Notes: generated by a model from the letters alone, not told the origin. Shown: positions 45,306 through 54,643, counted from the stretch's first letter. The stretch: 64,000 bases of DNA from Roseomonas sp. (GCA_020249775.1 JADCFA010000018.1:124001-188000), one strand, 5' to 3'. A program made the numbers and translations.

Positions 45306-46157
45306 TCAATTCAGGCGCTGGCGCAATTCGCCGGCAAGCGCGCGCACGCGGGCGGCGGCTTCGCCTTCCGGCACCAATTCCAGGAAGCGATCAAGGCAGC
45401 CCAAGGCAGCGCCAATCTGTTCCAGCCTTTGGTTCATTAGCCCCGCTTCGCGCCACAGCGCGGCATGGTCTGGCGCCAAGCGCAGCATGTCTTCAGTCGC
45501 GGCCAATGCCGCCTTCACATCGCCGCCGCGCAAGCGCCGCAGCTTGATATTGTTTTGCAGCCGCAGCAGCACTTCGCGCCGCGTCATGGGGCGCAGCACG
45601 CCCGGGCGCAATTCCGACTTTTCGCCTTCCACGCGCTTGATCAGCGCGCGCAAATCCTGCGCTTCCAAAACCTTGCCGCCGGCAAAGATATCCAGAATGA
45701 GCTTGCCCTTGGGCCCTTCCAGCGCCAGCAGGAAATGCCCGGGGAAATCCACGCCAAAAGCGCCCCAACCCGCAGCATCCGCCGCATGCAGCCACAAGAT
45801 ACCGAGCGCCACGGGCAAGCCGCGCCGGCGTTCCACCACGCGGATCAGATTGGCATTCGCCATATCCTCATAGGTTTCGGAATCGCCCCGATAGCCGAAA
45901 TGCCCATGTAGGGTTTCCGCCAGGATCAGGCGTCGCGCTTCCAGATCACCACCATCCGCCTTGCCATCCATGCTGGCGGCGTCCACCACCTTGCGCGCGA
46001 TATCGGAAAAATGCGCCGCTACCTGGCGCCAATCCGCCTCTGGCGCATCCACCCGCGCCAATTGCAAGGCAACGGTCGCGATATCGAGTTCCAGATCCGG
46101 CAGGCTGCCGGCGGCCTCAATCGCGCTGCGTGGTTCGGGGGCATGGGTAATGGTCAT
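45306..46157 (-). CDS. SirB1/YchA transglutaminase-like protein
   Basis: A 283-residue SirB1-family protein. The transglutaminase-like core shows ANLIRVVERRRGLPVALGIL and FPGHFLLAL, and a TPR-like C terminus ends the protein. The start is uncertain: an ATG at 46157 and a TTG at 46193 are both in frame. Function in bacteria is not established. It follows hemW with a short gap, so the two are probably co-transcribed. Confidence 0.82.
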   Translation of the reverse strand: MTITHAPEPRSAIEAAGSLPDLELDIATVALQLARVDAPEADWRQVAAHFSDIARKVVDAASMDGKADGGDLEARRLILAETLHGHFGYRGDSETYEDMANANLIRVVERRRGLPVALGILWLHAADAAGWGAFGVDFPGHFLLALEGPKGKLILDIFAGGKVLEAQDLRALIKRVEGEKSELRPGVLRPMTRREVLLRLQNNIKLRRLRGGDVKAALAATEDMLRLAPDHAALWREAGLMNQRLEQIGAALGCLDRFLELVPEGEAAARVRALAGELRQRLN

Positions 46158-46199
46158 CAACCATATTTTTACGGCTTCTTCAGGAAGGATCAAGGATTA

Positions 46200-47351
46200 T
46201 CAGCGCAGCAGCAGCGGCAGCATGGAATCCAGGCGCAAAAGCCCCTCTCCGGTTGCGCAAAGCCGGCCATTTTCGCGCCAAAATAGGTAATCCTCATCCA
46301 GGCAGGCGGCCAGCATGGCGGGGTCCACCACCTCGGCAAAGGCAAGCCCGGCGCGGGTTTCGATTCGCTTGGGGTCTATGCCTTCCGTCAGCCGCAGCCC
46401 CATCAGCATGGCTTCACGGCCCACTTCCGCCGGGCTCAGGGTTTCGATATCCACCGCGGCATGGCCTTGGGCTTCTACCAGGCGCAGCCATTCCTCCGGC
46501 GCGCGATGGCGCCGAGACGCCTGGATGCGGCCCTGGGACAAAACCCGCTGATGCGCCCCGGCGCCGATGCCAAGGTAATCGCCATAGCGCCAATAGGCCA
46601 AATTATGCCGGCTTTCCGCGCCCGGCTTGGCGTAATTGCTGACCTCATAGGAATGCAAGCCAAAGCGCGCCGCTTCCTCGGCCGTTGCCAAATAAAGCCG
46701 CGCCGCGTCATCTTCTGCCGGCAACGCAAAGGCACCGCGGCGATAGAGCGTTTCAAACTGCGTGCCGGGTTCAATCGTCAACTGATAAAGCGAAAGATGA
46801 TCAGCGGCGAGCGCCAATGCCTGGCGCAACTCCGCCCGCCAGGCGGCTTCCTGCTGGCCGGGCCGCGCATAGATCAAATCAAAGGAAAGCCTGGGGAAAA
46901 TCGCCCGTGCCGCTTCCAGCGCGGCAATCGCCTGCGCCACATCATGGCGGCGGCCGAGAAAGCCCAAAGCCTCGGCATTCAAGGATTGCACGCCAAGGCT
47001 CGCGCGATTGACCCCCGCATCACGAAACGCCGCAAGCTTCGCGGCTTCCACGCTGGTTGGGTTGGCTTCCAGGGTGATTTCAACATCGGGCAGAGCGTCG
47101 AAGAAGCGTGCGGCATCTTCAATCAATGCCGCGACTGTTTCGGGCGCCATCAGGCTTGGCGTGCCGCCGCCGAAGAAAATACTGGCAAGGGGACGGCGGC
47201 CGATCAGCGCCGCTTCATGCGCCAATTCGCGCCGCAAGCCCGCGCGAAAGCGTGCCTCATCCACCCTGTCGCGAACGTGGGAATTGAAGTCGCAATAGGG
47301 GCATTTGGCCGCGCAAAACGGCCAATGGATGTAAAGGGCAAGCGGTTCCAC
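46200..47351 (-). CDS. hemW: HemW-family radical SAM protein
   Basis: A 383-residue radical-SAM protein with YIHWPFCAAKCPYCDF near the N terminus (CxxxCxxC at about 13-20), GGGTPSLM and the C-terminal HemW domain. HemW is a heme chaperone. The assignment rests on this motif set; HemN carries an additional N-terminal extension that this protein lacks. Full length for HemW. Confidence 0.93.
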   Translation of the reverse strand: MEPLALYIHWPFCAAKCPYCDFNSHVRDRVDEARFRAGLRRELAHEAALIGRRPLASIFFGGGTPSLMAPETVAALIEDAARFFDALPDVEITLEANPTSVEAAKLAAFRDAGVNRASLGVQSLNAEALGFLGRRHDVAQAIAALEAARAIFPRLSFDLIYARPGQQEAAWRAELRQALALAADHLSLYQLTIEPGTQFETLYRRGAFALPAEDDAARLYLATAEEAARFGLHSYEVSNYAKPGAESRHNLAYWRYGDYLGIGAGAHQRVLSQGRIQASRRHRAPEEWLRLVEAQGHAAVDIETLSPAEVGREAMLMGLRLTEGIDPKRIETRAGLAFAEVVDPAMLAACLDEDYLFWRENGRLCATGEGLLRLDSMLPLLLR

Positions 47352-47413
47352 GCGGGGGGTTTAGAGTATTTTCAAGCCGGGTGAAATCACGTGGCGCCAT
47401 GAAAAATACTGGC

Positions 47414-47644
47414 CTAACGCTTCTTGCCCCCGGCGCGTTCCAGGGACGCGATGCGCAGCGTCGCCTTGCCGGATGCCTTGGCGATTTCATTGTCCTGCGC
47501 TTCAATTTCCTTGCGCGCGGGCAGATCGCCATCAAGCCCGCCCAGCAATTCCGCCGGCACCTTGCGGTTGGAACGGCGGCTGCCATCTTCATAGATCACA
47601 TCAAACAGCACGAAGCGCGCTTGGGTTCCTGGCTTATTGGCCAT
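47414..47644 (-). CDS. Small conserved protein, unknown function
   Basis: A 76-residue protein, beginning MANKPGTQARFVLFDVIYED and ending with a basic tail. It looks like a small one-domain protein with predicted beta strands followed by a helix; I do not recognise a family. It overlaps the end of the preceding small gene by 11 bases, so the pair is likely co-translated. A/T content of its leader supports a ribosome binding site (AAGGAG-like on the minus strand). Confidence 0.6.
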   Translation of the reverse strand: MANKPGTQARFVLFDVIYEDGSRRSNRKVPAELLGGLDGDLPARKEIEAQDNEIAKASGKATLRIASLERAGGKKR

Positions 47645-47822
47645 GAGATTCTCCTTCAGTCTTTAAATCTTGCCCCGCTTTGGCCACGCTATCCTGCGGG
47701 TCTTCGCCCGATTTACGCCGCGCCACCGCTTCCTTCAGCGCTTCAAGCTTCGCTTCCTTGCGTGCCTGCTTGGCCCTGTTCACATCGGCACGATTCTGGC
47801 CGTAATTCGGTTTGCGTGCCAT
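47634..47822 (-). CDS. Small charged protein (MARKPNY family)
   Basis: A 62-residue, lysine/alanine/glutamate-rich protein beginning MARKPNYGQNRADVNRAKQA, predicted to be one long helix. Similar MARKPNY-starting small proteins are widespread in alphaproteobacteria, with no known function. Upstream on the minus strand there is GGAGAAGT before the ATG. It lies downstream of the cspA terminator and 11 bases overlap the next small gene. Confidence 0.7.
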   Translation of the reverse strand: MARKPNYGQNRADVNRAKQARKEAKLEALKEAVARRKSGEDPQDSVAKAGQDLKTEGESHGQ

Positions 47823-47879
47823 AGCTACTTCTCCAGAGATGAAATGGAAACGGGGCGGCGCTGAGCCACCCCGTTCCCA

Positions 47880-47905
47880 AAAATTGCGGCGCCCGAAAGC
47901 GCCGT
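47880..47905 (-). terminator. Rho-independent terminator of cspA
   Basis: On the minus strand CGGCGC (47904-47899), loop TTTCGG and GCGCCG (47892-47887) form a stem followed by CAATTTTT. A second hairpin with GGGG/CCCC arms follows nearer 47860. Both lie just past the cspA stop. Confidence 0.7.
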
Positions 47906-47914
47906 AATTTCAGA

Positions 47915-48121
47915 TCAGATCTTACGCAGATTGCCGGCAGAAATCTTGCCCTGCTGACCCTTCTGCAATTCAAAATCAATCTTGTCGCCTTCGTTCAGGC
48001 CTTGCAGGCCAGAACGCTGGACATCGCTGACATGAACAAAGACGTCCTTGCTGCCATCATCGGGCTGGATGAAGCCATAACCCTTGGTGGCGTTGAACCA
48101 TTTTACAGTGCCGGTTGCCAT
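47915..48121 (-). CDS. cspA: Cold-shock protein CspA-type
   Basis: A 68-residue cold-shock-domain protein with RNP1 KGYGFIQ and RNP2 VFVHVS. It binds single-stranded nucleic acid as an RNA chaperone. The 5' untranslated region on the minus strand extends about 230 bases without a gene, typical for csp genes. The gene has its own terminator. Confidence 0.96.
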   Translation of the reverse strand: MATGTVKWFNATKGYGFIQPDDGSKDVFVHVSDVQRSGLQGLNEGDKIDFELQKGQQGKISAGNLRKI

Positions 48122-48351
48122 GCTGTTTACTCCGGTTGAGAAAAGCCGCCACGCGGGATCGCGCTACGGGCCGACCATCGCTACAGCCCAACCATGGGAA
48201 GGCACGGGAAGCAGGTTTGAAAGCACTTGCCAAACCTTCATGGGGCCGGGCCGGAACGCCCAAACCGGACGAGGTGACACGACGCATATGGGCCTTTCCG
48301 AGGCCAATCGCAAGTTTTTGCTTGAAACAAGCGAAAATATCTTGTGCCGCA

Positions 48352-49086
48352 TCATTCCAGCCAGTTACGCGCTGCGGTGATTGCCACGCCATTGGACCTT
48401 CCGCCGCGAAAAGTCTCGATCCGGCTTGCATAGCCTTGGGCGGTGATCATGCCCGTTGGCAGATCAATCGCAATCCGCCCCACCATCGCAATCCGCGCTT
48501 CCTGCCCGGTATTGCCAAGCGCCCCCGCCAATTCCACCGCGCATATCGCAACCAGCACTTGCCGCGCGCCAATGCGCGAAAGACCTTCCGGGCGGCAGGT
48601 CACGCCACGCGGGCTATCGGGCACCGGCAAATCGAAAATGGCATTGGGCTGGATGCGCCGCGCTGTCAGGCTCCAGCTTTCAAAATGCCGCCGCCATGGG
48701 GCAAGCGCGCCATCGCGCGACGCATCGGGCGGATCATGGGTGAAGCTGGTGATGGCGCCATCATCCCGGCGCAGCACGGCAAGCCTTTCGCCTTGCAGCA
48801 CCCCAGGCGCCAGGCTGATCCGCGTTGCGCGTGCCGGCGCATCGCGCTCCACCGCTGCCACATCAAGGCAATCGCGGCGCGGTGTGCTGTCCAGCCTTTC
48901 CCATTGCTCACGGCAGAGCTTGCGCCACGGGCCCCAGGCGGCACCACCAATCGCCGCCGGCGCGGTAATCGGCGTGATGGGCGCATTGAGCGGCAAGGGC
49001 GGCGCTGCGCTGCGCCAATCGGGTGCTTGCGCGAAAGCGCCCGCACCGCAAAGGCCGAGCGCAAGCAGCAGGAGGAATCGCAGCAC
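48352..49086 (-). CDS. Exported hypothetical protein
   Basis: A 244-residue protein with a signal peptide (FLLLLALGLCGAGAFAQ, about 4-20). Two cysteines in KLCREQWERL and RRDCLDV, and others at TCRPEGL and AICAVE, could form disulphides in the periplasm. I recognise no family. It follows the Ldh gene with 3 bases between, so it is probably the second gene of that operon. Confidence 0.72.
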   Translation of the reverse strand: MLRFLLLLALGLCGAGAFAQAPDWRSAAPPLPLNAPITPITAPAAIGGAAWGPWRKLCREQWERLDSTPRRDCLDVAAVERDAPARATRISLAPGVLQGERLAVLRRDDGAITSFTHDPPDASRDGALAPWRRHFESWSLTARRIQPNAIFDLPVPDSPRGVTCRPEGLSRIGARQVLVAICAVELAGALGNTGQEARIAMVGRIAIDLPTGMITAQGYASRIETFRGGRSNGVAITAARNWLE

Positions 49087-49089
49087 CCT

Positions 49090-50178
49090 CTAAAAGCTGC
49101 CCGGCGTCGGGATGGCATTGATGCCAAGGCTGCGCGCGGTATCCGCCAGAATATCCCAGGTGGTGGCATCTACCGGAATACCGCCGGCGAGCCGCGCCGC
49201 GCGCGTGGCTCTTTCCTTTTCTCCCGCCACCAGCACGGGCTGATCCGGATCAGCGGGCGGCGATGCCTTTACATGTGCAATCACCGCGGCCATTTCGGAA
49301 CGGAAGGCGGCCAGATCGCCAAAGCGTGCCGGGTCAATCACAAAGGCAAGCCAGCCATTGACGATGCTGCCATCCTTCGGGTGATGCGGTGCCGCTGTCA
49401 CGCCGCCAATCAGCGCGCCGGCCAGGATTTCGCACATCAGCGCCAAGCCATAGCCCTTATGCCCACCAAAGGGCAGCAAAGCGCCACGCGGCTGATCCCG
49501 ATACAAAACGCCCGGATCATTGGTGGGCTTGCCCTTGGCATCCACCAAGGCGCCATCCGGCACTGGCTTGCCGGCATTGAAGGCGACACGGCATTTGCCA
49601 AGCGCAATCGCCGCCGTCGCGAAATCCAGGATCAACGGATGTTCACCTTCCGCCACTGCCGGCACCGCCACGCAAACGGGGTTGGTGGACATGCGCCCAT
49701 CGCTGCCGCCAAAGGGCGCCACCGCGCCGGGGCCGGAAACACCATTTACGAAATGGACCGAAATCATCCCAGCCCGCGCTGCCTGTTCACCATAGGAACC
49801 GATGCGGCCCAGATGATGCACATTCTTGAGCGCCATCACCGCATGGCCATGCTGGCGCGCGGCATGGATCGCCCAATCCATGGTGATGCGCCCGATGCGC
49901 TGGCCATAGCCCATCTTCCCGTCAAACACGGCAAGAGAAGGCTCCTGCCGCACCGCTTCCGGCATGGCGCCCGGATGCAATTTGCCCGCGCGCATATTTT
50001 CCACATAGCGCACCAGCAGCATGATGCCGTGGCTGTCATGGCCTTGCAGATTCGATTCCAGCAAATGATCCGTGACCATCGCCGCTTCATCTTCCGCGCT
50101 GCCGCTGGCGCGGATCATGGCATGCACCAGGCCGCGCAAGGCAGCGGGATCAACGCGGAGCATCGGGGCGGCTTTCAT
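49090..50178 (-). CDS. Malate/L-lactate/ureidoglycolate dehydrogenase family protein
   Basis: A 362-residue Ldh_2-family NAD(P)-dependent dehydrogenase. The family motif GHDSHG (catalytic His, about 46-51) is followed by GQRIGRITMDWAI, MSTNPVCVAVPA and PFGGHKGYGLALMCE. Members reduce 2-oxo acids such as oxaloacetate, pyruvate or ureidoglycolate intermediates. AGGAGAG precedes the ATG. Substrate cannot be inferred. Confidence 0.9.
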   Translation of the reverse strand: MKAAPMLRVDPAALRGLVHAMIRASGSAEDEAAMVTDHLLESNLQGHDSHGIMLLVRYVENMRAGKLHPGAMPEAVRQEPSLAVFDGKMGYGQRIGRITMDWAIHAARQHGHAVMALKNVHHLGRIGSYGEQAARAGMISVHFVNGVSGPGAVAPFGGSDGRMSTNPVCVAVPAVAEGEHPLILDFATAAIALGKCRVAFNAGKPVPDGALVDAKGKPTNDPGVLYRDQPRGALLPFGGHKGYGLALMCEILAGALIGGVTAAPHHPKDGSIVNGWLAFVIDPARFGDLAAFRSEMAAVIAHVKASPPADPDQPVLVAGEKERATRAARLAGGIPVDATTWDILADTARSLGINAIPTPGSF

Positions 50179-50221
50179 GGGTTCTCTCCTGTGGTCTTGC
50201 GGGCGCTGGATCTGGCGTGCA

Positions 50222-51277
50222 TCACGGCACTTGTTTCAGAAAGGCGGCGAGTTCCTCTCGCCAGAAGCGCGCCTGGCCGGCGGTGCCATGGCCGGCAGTC
50301 TCCGTACTGCAGGGGATCAGCAAGAGCCGCGCATCGGGGATGCGCGCCATGGCGGCGGCCATCAGCCCGGTTTCATGCGGGTTGCGTTCATCATCCGCGG
50401 AATTGATCGCAAGCACCCTTGCCCTGATCCGCCCCAGCAGCGGTTCCGGGTCATAATCGCGCGATGCCTCATACATATAGATAAGGTCATTGGCGTCAGA
50501 TGGTCCGGGCTGAGCCAGGCGCTGATCCAGGATGGCATCTGCCGCCGCGCGGGTGGGGGCGGCTTTTTGTAGCGCCTGAGACCCGCCATTGGTCGCGATA
50601 TTGAAGAACAGAAAGGCAAGCGAAAGGGACGCCGGCTGGCTGGTGTAATTCCCCCCCTGATAGGCGGGGTCACGCCGGATGGTTTCGATCAGCAGGCGCC
50701 TGAGCATCCAATTCCGCCCGGACATGGCGGTGGGCTGCGCTGCCATGGGCACGATCGCATCCATGAAATTCGGATAGGTCACACCCCAAAGCCAGGCCAG
50801 CATGCCGCCCATGGAATTGCCAATGATCAGCCGCACATGGCTGATCCCAAGGCCCCCCGTCAGCAGCCGGTGCTGGGCGGCCAGGATATCGGCGTAATTG
50901 AACTGCGGAAACCGCGCCTTCAGCCCATCCGATGGCTTGGAGGATTTCCCCGCCCCCAACGCATCCGGGACAATGATATAGTGCTTTGCCGCGTCCAGAG
51001 GCTGGCCGGGTCCGAAAAGCTGCCCGGCAAAAGCGGGCGAGACCATGCTGCGCGACGACCCCGCCGTGCCATGCAGCACCAGAACCGGGGTGCCAGAGGG
51101 TTCACCAATGGTCAGGTAGCCCAGGCGAAGCTCCGGCATCACCTCCCCGGTATGGAAGCGGAAATCCCGCGCCACCCAGGTGGCTTCGCGTGGTTCCGGG
51201 TATTGCGCGGCGGCAGGCGTGGCGCTGGCCAGGCCTGCGGCCAAAAGCGCGCCTTGGATGATGGTCCGGCCGGACAT
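50222..51277 (-). CDS. Exported alpha/beta hydrolase (homoserine O-acetyltransferase-like)
   Basis: A 351-residue alpha/beta hydrolase of the MetX-like branch with a signal peptide (LLAAGLASATPAAAQ). The nucleophile motif is GNSMGG, with Asp in NSADDERN and His in TAGHGT. GGAGGAAG precedes the ATG at 51277; a longer frame to 51331 is weak. MetX enzymes are cytoplasmic, so the signal peptide suggests hydrolysis of an unknown ester outside the cytoplasm. Confidence 0.85.
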   Translation of the reverse strand: MSGRTIIQGALLAAGLASATPAAAQYPEPREATWVARDFRFHTGEVMPELRLGYLTIGEPSGTPVLVLHGTAGSSRSMVSPAFAGQLFGPGQPLDAAKHYIIVPDALGAGKSSKPSDGLKARFPQFNYADILAAQHRLLTGGLGISHVRLIIGNSMGGMLAWLWGVTYPNFMDAIVPMAAQPTAMSGRNWMLRRLLIETIRRDPAYQGGNYTSQPASLSLAFLFFNIATNGGSQALQKAAPTRAAADAILDQRLAQPGPSDANDLIYMYEASRDYDPEPLLGRIRARVLAINSADDERNPHETGLMAAAMARIPDARLLLIPCSTETAGHGTAGQARFWREELAAFLKQVP

Positions 51278-51441
51278 GGCTTCCTCCTGATCCTTGGAAC
51301 TTGGGGTCAGCCTAGATCGGATTGGCAGCATGGCAAATCAGCCCAAAGCTTGCCGCGCCCGGCCCCGCCCCCTATACCCGAGCGCACATGCCATCCCGAC
51401 CGGGCTGGCCCCGTTTCAACCGCCAAGATGCAGGTATCCCC

Positions 51442-52008
51442 ATGGCGAAGATGCAAGCCAACCAGATGCGCGCCGGTATGGTCATTGAATTTGAAGGCCA
51501 GCGCTACACCATCCTGAAGCAGAACATCATGATCCCCGGCAAGGGTGCCGCCGTGATCCAGGTGGAAATGCGCAATGTGAAGACCGGCGCCAAGAAGGAT
51601 CAGCGCTGGCGCACCGCCGATACGGTGGAACGCCTGACCACCGAGGATAAGGAATTCACCTATTCCTATGAGGATGGCGAAAACCTAGTCCTGATGGACC
51701 CGGAAACCTTCGAACAGACCCTGGTGCCCAAGGATATTCTGGGGGACCGCCTGCCCTTTTTGCAGGAAAACATGACGGTCAATGTGAAGCTGATCGAAGG
51801 TGAGCCGGTTTCGATGGACCTGCCCGAGACCGTGACGCTGGAAATTGTGGAAGCCGACCCGGTGGTGAAGGGCCAGACCGCCTCTTCTTCCTATAAGCCG
51901 GCAGTACTGTCCAACGGAGTCAAGGTGATGGTGCCGCCCTTTATTACAGCGGGTGAGAAGATTGTCGTGAAGACGGCAGATGGGACCTATTACGAAAGGG
52001 CGAAATAA
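51442..52008 (+). CDS. efp: Elongation factor P
   Basis: A 188-residue EF-P, which relieves ribosome stalling at polyproline. The loop with the modified residue reads GKGAA (Lys at about 35), the usual position for beta-lysylation; no epmA/epmB is visible here, and other modifications are possible. The chosen ATG at 51442 matches the conserved start (MAKMQANQMRAGMVIEF). An upstream in-frame extension to 51322 is not conserved. Confidence 0.96.
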   Translation: MAKMQANQMRAGMVIEFEGQRYTILKQNIMIPGKGAAVIQVEMRNVKTGAKKDQRWRTADTVERLTTEDKEFTYSYEDGENLVLMDPETFEQTLVPKDILGDRLPFLQENMTVNVKLIEGEPVSMDLPETVTLEIVEADPVVKGQTASSSYKPAVLSNGVKVMVPPFITAGEKIVVKTADGTYYERAK

Positions 52009-52218
52009 GGCGGCGAGGAAGCCAACAAAATCCTATTTTTTCTGCCAGTCAGCCTGGCGGCTCATTTCTAAAACGTTTGGAATGGCTTTGTGGGCATTGA
52101 GACGAAAGGTGGCCAAGTAGTTTCCAAAGCACTGGAAAGTCTTGCTTTTTAGCACGGAAGGCAGTCCGTAACCTTGCTTTAAGGGACATTTATTCTCTCT
52201 GAAAAAAGAATCCGTTCG

Positions 52219-52234
52219 TTTAGGATTTATTAAC
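52219..52234 (+). promoter_or_regulatory. Flagellin upstream motif, copy 1
   Basis: TTTAGGATTTATTAAC lies 95 bases upstream of the first flagellin ATG. A near copy is found at the same distance before the second flagellin (53692-53707). Probably the promoter or the binding site of a flagellar regulator shared by both genes. Confidence 0.5.
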
Positions 52235-52328
52235 CTTTTCTGGGTACCCTTCGAGGGTCCGCAAAAAGTGGTCAGTCGAAACTATGTGTTCCTTCCGGGG
52301 AATGCATATTGGGAATGGAAAAACTCCG

Positions 52329-53165
52329 ATGACGACGAATTCGATCAATACGAATACGCAGTCGCTGATCGCGCTGCAGTCCCTCAATCTCACAAACGGT
52401 CAGCTATCTGTCACTCAAAAGCGGGTCTCCACTGGCTTTCGTGTCGCAGATGCACGTGATGATGGCGGGGCCTTTGCTGTAGCCCAATCCGTGAAGTCTG
52501 ACATGGCGGGCGTCGTAGCTGTGAATGAGCAGTTGGGCGGGGTAAAAGGTATCCTGGAAACCACCTTTGCGGCGCTTTCGGTCGTTTCGGATACCATGAA
52601 GCAGATCCGCGCCACCCTGACGCGGTTAGCTGACGCGGGCATCAGTAGTGGCCAGCGCTCTACCTATGAAGATCAGTACGAACTCTTGGCCAAACAGGTC
52701 GCAAATTTTGTGGATGATGCCTTCTATAATGGGCGCACATTGTTATCCACGGACACAGCTAATAATGGCGGTTCAATCTCCGCTATCCGGAATGAATCTG
52801 GCGGGCTCTTCACTATCCAAGCGGTGGATGGCACCCCTCTCAAGATTACTGCTGCTGCTCCAACAACCGCGGCTATTGCGCAAACCTGGATTGCAAGCGG
52901 CGGTACCTTTGACCTGGCTGACGCTCAGATCTCAAAGGCGCTCACTGAATTCGGGTCTGCCATGTCCTTTGTGGAAAACCAAATCGGTTACAATTCCAGA
53001 AAATCCGATGCCATGAGTAACGGCCTTGGCGCTCTTATAGATGCCGATTTGGCGCGGGAAAGCTCGTCGCTTGAGGGTTTGAGGGTGCGCCAGCAGCTTG
53101 GTGTTCAGACCCTCGGACTGGCCAATCAGGGTCCGCAGGTGCTGCTCGGACTGTTCCGGAACTAA
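52329..53165 (+). CDS. Flagellin (first copy)
   Basis: A 278-residue flagellin with conserved N- and C-terminal D0/D1 helices (SLIALQSLNLTNGQLSVTQKRV and ENQIGYNSRKSDAMSNGLGAL, closing ANQGPQVLLGLFR) and a short variable centre. The length is typical for alphaproteobacterial flagellins. The ATG at 52329 was preferred over 52284, which would prepend residues not found in flagellins. It ends before a hairpin terminator. The gene is paralogous to 53807-54643 with the same length. Confidence 0.93.
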   Translation: MTTNSINTNTQSLIALQSLNLTNGQLSVTQKRVSTGFRVADARDDGGAFAVAQSVKSDMAGVVAVNEQLGGVKGILETTFAALSVVSDTMKQIRATLTRLADAGISSGQRSTYEDQYELLAKQVANFVDDAFYNGRTLLSTDTANNGGSISAIRNESGGLFTIQAVDGTPLKITAAAPTTAAIAQTWIASGGTFDLADAQISKALTEFGSAMSFVENQIGYNSRKSDAMSNGLGALIDADLARESSSLEGLRVRQQLGVQTLGLANQGPQVLLGLFRN

Positions 53166-53207
53166 CCTGCCCTTGGCTTAATCTGATCGGTGAGTTTGCG
53201 TTAAGTG

Positions 53208-53237
53208 CGGCGTGATCCGTTTTGGCGGGTCACGCCG
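53208..53237 (+). terminator. Hairpin terminator after the first flagellin gene
   Basis: Arms CGGCGTGATCC (53208-53218) and GGGTCACGCCG (53227-53237) form an 11-bp stem with one wobble pair, followed by an A/T-rich stretch. There is no run of Ts, so efficiency is uncertain. Confidence 0.45.
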
Positions 53238-53691
53238 TAGGTATGTTCGAACGGTCGCATGGAAATTGCGGCTGTGATGAAGATACCAAGATGAATCAGG
53301 ACCAAAAGAAATTCAGGATAGTTTTACACTCACGCGTTTTTCTGTAATATCCAAAAAGTGCATAGCATGAAGCATTTTTTCAACTTCTGGTTAATTTTAG
53401 CTTGCAAGCCCTTAAGGCATTCATGAACAGCTGCTGCCGCAGAAAACCGGGACTTTTCCTCACTTGGCGTTGCAGCGACCGAATTCTGCGGTGCACATTA
53501 ATCATATGCTGGTTGCGGTCAGCCACCAATTTGCCTGTTATCCTGTTGTTTAAAGGGCCGAATTTGAAATTCACCCCTTTCCCCTCTCGCGCCGCGCCCA
53601 GGCCTAGACCCCGCCAAGGTCTTGCGACTTAAGGGCGGCGCTAAGCTTTGCTTAAAAAAAATTGATCGCGCTTTAGGTTTTCGGTTTCTTA
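53238..53691 (+). other. A/T-rich gap between flagellin genes
   Basis: About 450 bases with short frames but no recognisable gene. The right end carries the second flagellin promoter motif. Nothing else is seen in it. Confidence 0.5.
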
Positions 53692-53707
53692 TTTAGTTTT
53701 TATTAAC
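53692..53707 (+). promoter_or_regulatory. Flagellin upstream motif, copy 2
   Basis: TTTAGTTTTTATTAAC lies 100 bases before the second flagellin ATG and aligns with 52219-52234 at 13 of 16 positions. Downstream the two copies also share GGT followed by -10-like sequence at equal spacing. Confidence 0.5.
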
Positions 53708-53806
53708 TATCACCGGTCACTATACGTGGGCGCCGAAAAAATCGGAAGGCAATCTGGTAACCGCTACTCAGGGGAGAGCGGGCGCCAACAGAAAGGGGAA
53801 GACCCC

Positions 53807-54643
53807 ATGTCTTTCAACTCCGTAAACACCAACCGGCAGGCCGTTTTCGCCCTGCAATCCCTCAACCAAACCAATAGCGAGCTTGGCTTCACCCAGAAGC
53901 GGGTTTCCACCGGCTACCGCGTGGCCGACGCCCGTGATGACGGCGGCGCCTTCGCCGTTGCTCAGGCGGTGCGGTCTGACGTTGCGGGCATCACCGCGGT
54001 CGGTGAACAGCTTGGCGGTACGCGTGGTATTCTTTCCACCACCTTCGCCTCGCTTTCGGTGGTGTCTGACACCATGAAGCAAATTCGCGCCACACTGACC
54101 CGCTTGGCCGACGGCGCCGTTACGGGTGGGTCGCGCACATCCTACCAAGAACAGTATACGCTGCTTGTCGACCAAATGTCGAAATTCATTGACGACGCGC
54201 AATATAATGGTCGTACGCTCCTTAGCACGGATGCCGGTGTTGGTGGTGGCAACATCGTCAGTATCCGCAACGAAACGGGCGGATCCTTCACGATTGAAGC
54301 GGTGAATGGTGCAGATCTCAAGCTGACTTCTGTCGCGCCCGCTTCGGCTACCGCAGCCGCTGCATTCTTGCAGCCCTCGACCGGCCTTTTCGATATAGCT
54401 GATGCGGCCATCTCCTCTGCGCTGAACAAGTTCGGTGCGCAGATGCAATATGTGGAAAACCAGACCGTCTATAACTCCAAGAAGACTGACGCCATGAATG
54501 ATGGTCTTGGAGCGCTGGTGGATGCCGACCTTGCCAAGGAAAGCTCACTGCTGCAGGCCCTGCAGACAAGGCAGCAGCTTGGCGTTCAAACCCTGTCGCT
54601 CGCCAATCAGGGGCCGCAGGTTCTCCTTAGCCTCTTCCGCTAA
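53807..54643 (+). CDS. Flagellin (second copy)
   Basis: A 278-residue flagellin, equal in length to the first copy, with matching terminal helices (VFALQSLNQTNSELGFTQKR, ENQTVYNSKKTDAMNDGLGAL, ANQGPQVLLSLFR). The centre differs most, as expected for exposed filament regions. GAAAGGGGAAG precedes the ATG. It stands directly before flbT and flaF, which act on flagellin mRNA and export. Confidence 0.94.
   Translation: MSFNSVNTNRQAVFALQSLNQTNSELGFTQKRVSTGYRVADARDDGGAFAVAQAVRSDVAGITAVGEQLGGTRGILSTTFASLSVVSDTMKQIRATLTRLADGAVTGGSRTSYQEQYTLLVDQMSKFIDDAQYNGRTLLSTDAGVGGGNIVSIRNETGGSFTIEAVNGADLKLTSVAPASATAAAAFLQPSTGLFDIADAAISSALNKFGAQMQYVENQTVYNSKKTDAMNDGLGALVDADLAKESSLLQALQTRQQLGVQTLSLANQGPQVLLSLFR

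Noticed and set aside
48115-50406. A 763-residue plus-strand open frame
   Set aside because: It lies antisense to two well-supported genes (exported protein and Ldh-type dehydrogenase). High GC creates such frames, and its translation is basic and low-complexity.
53402-53632. A 76-residue frame between the flagellins
   Set aside because: Composition is typical of A/T-rich noncoding DNA with random cysteines and no start signal.
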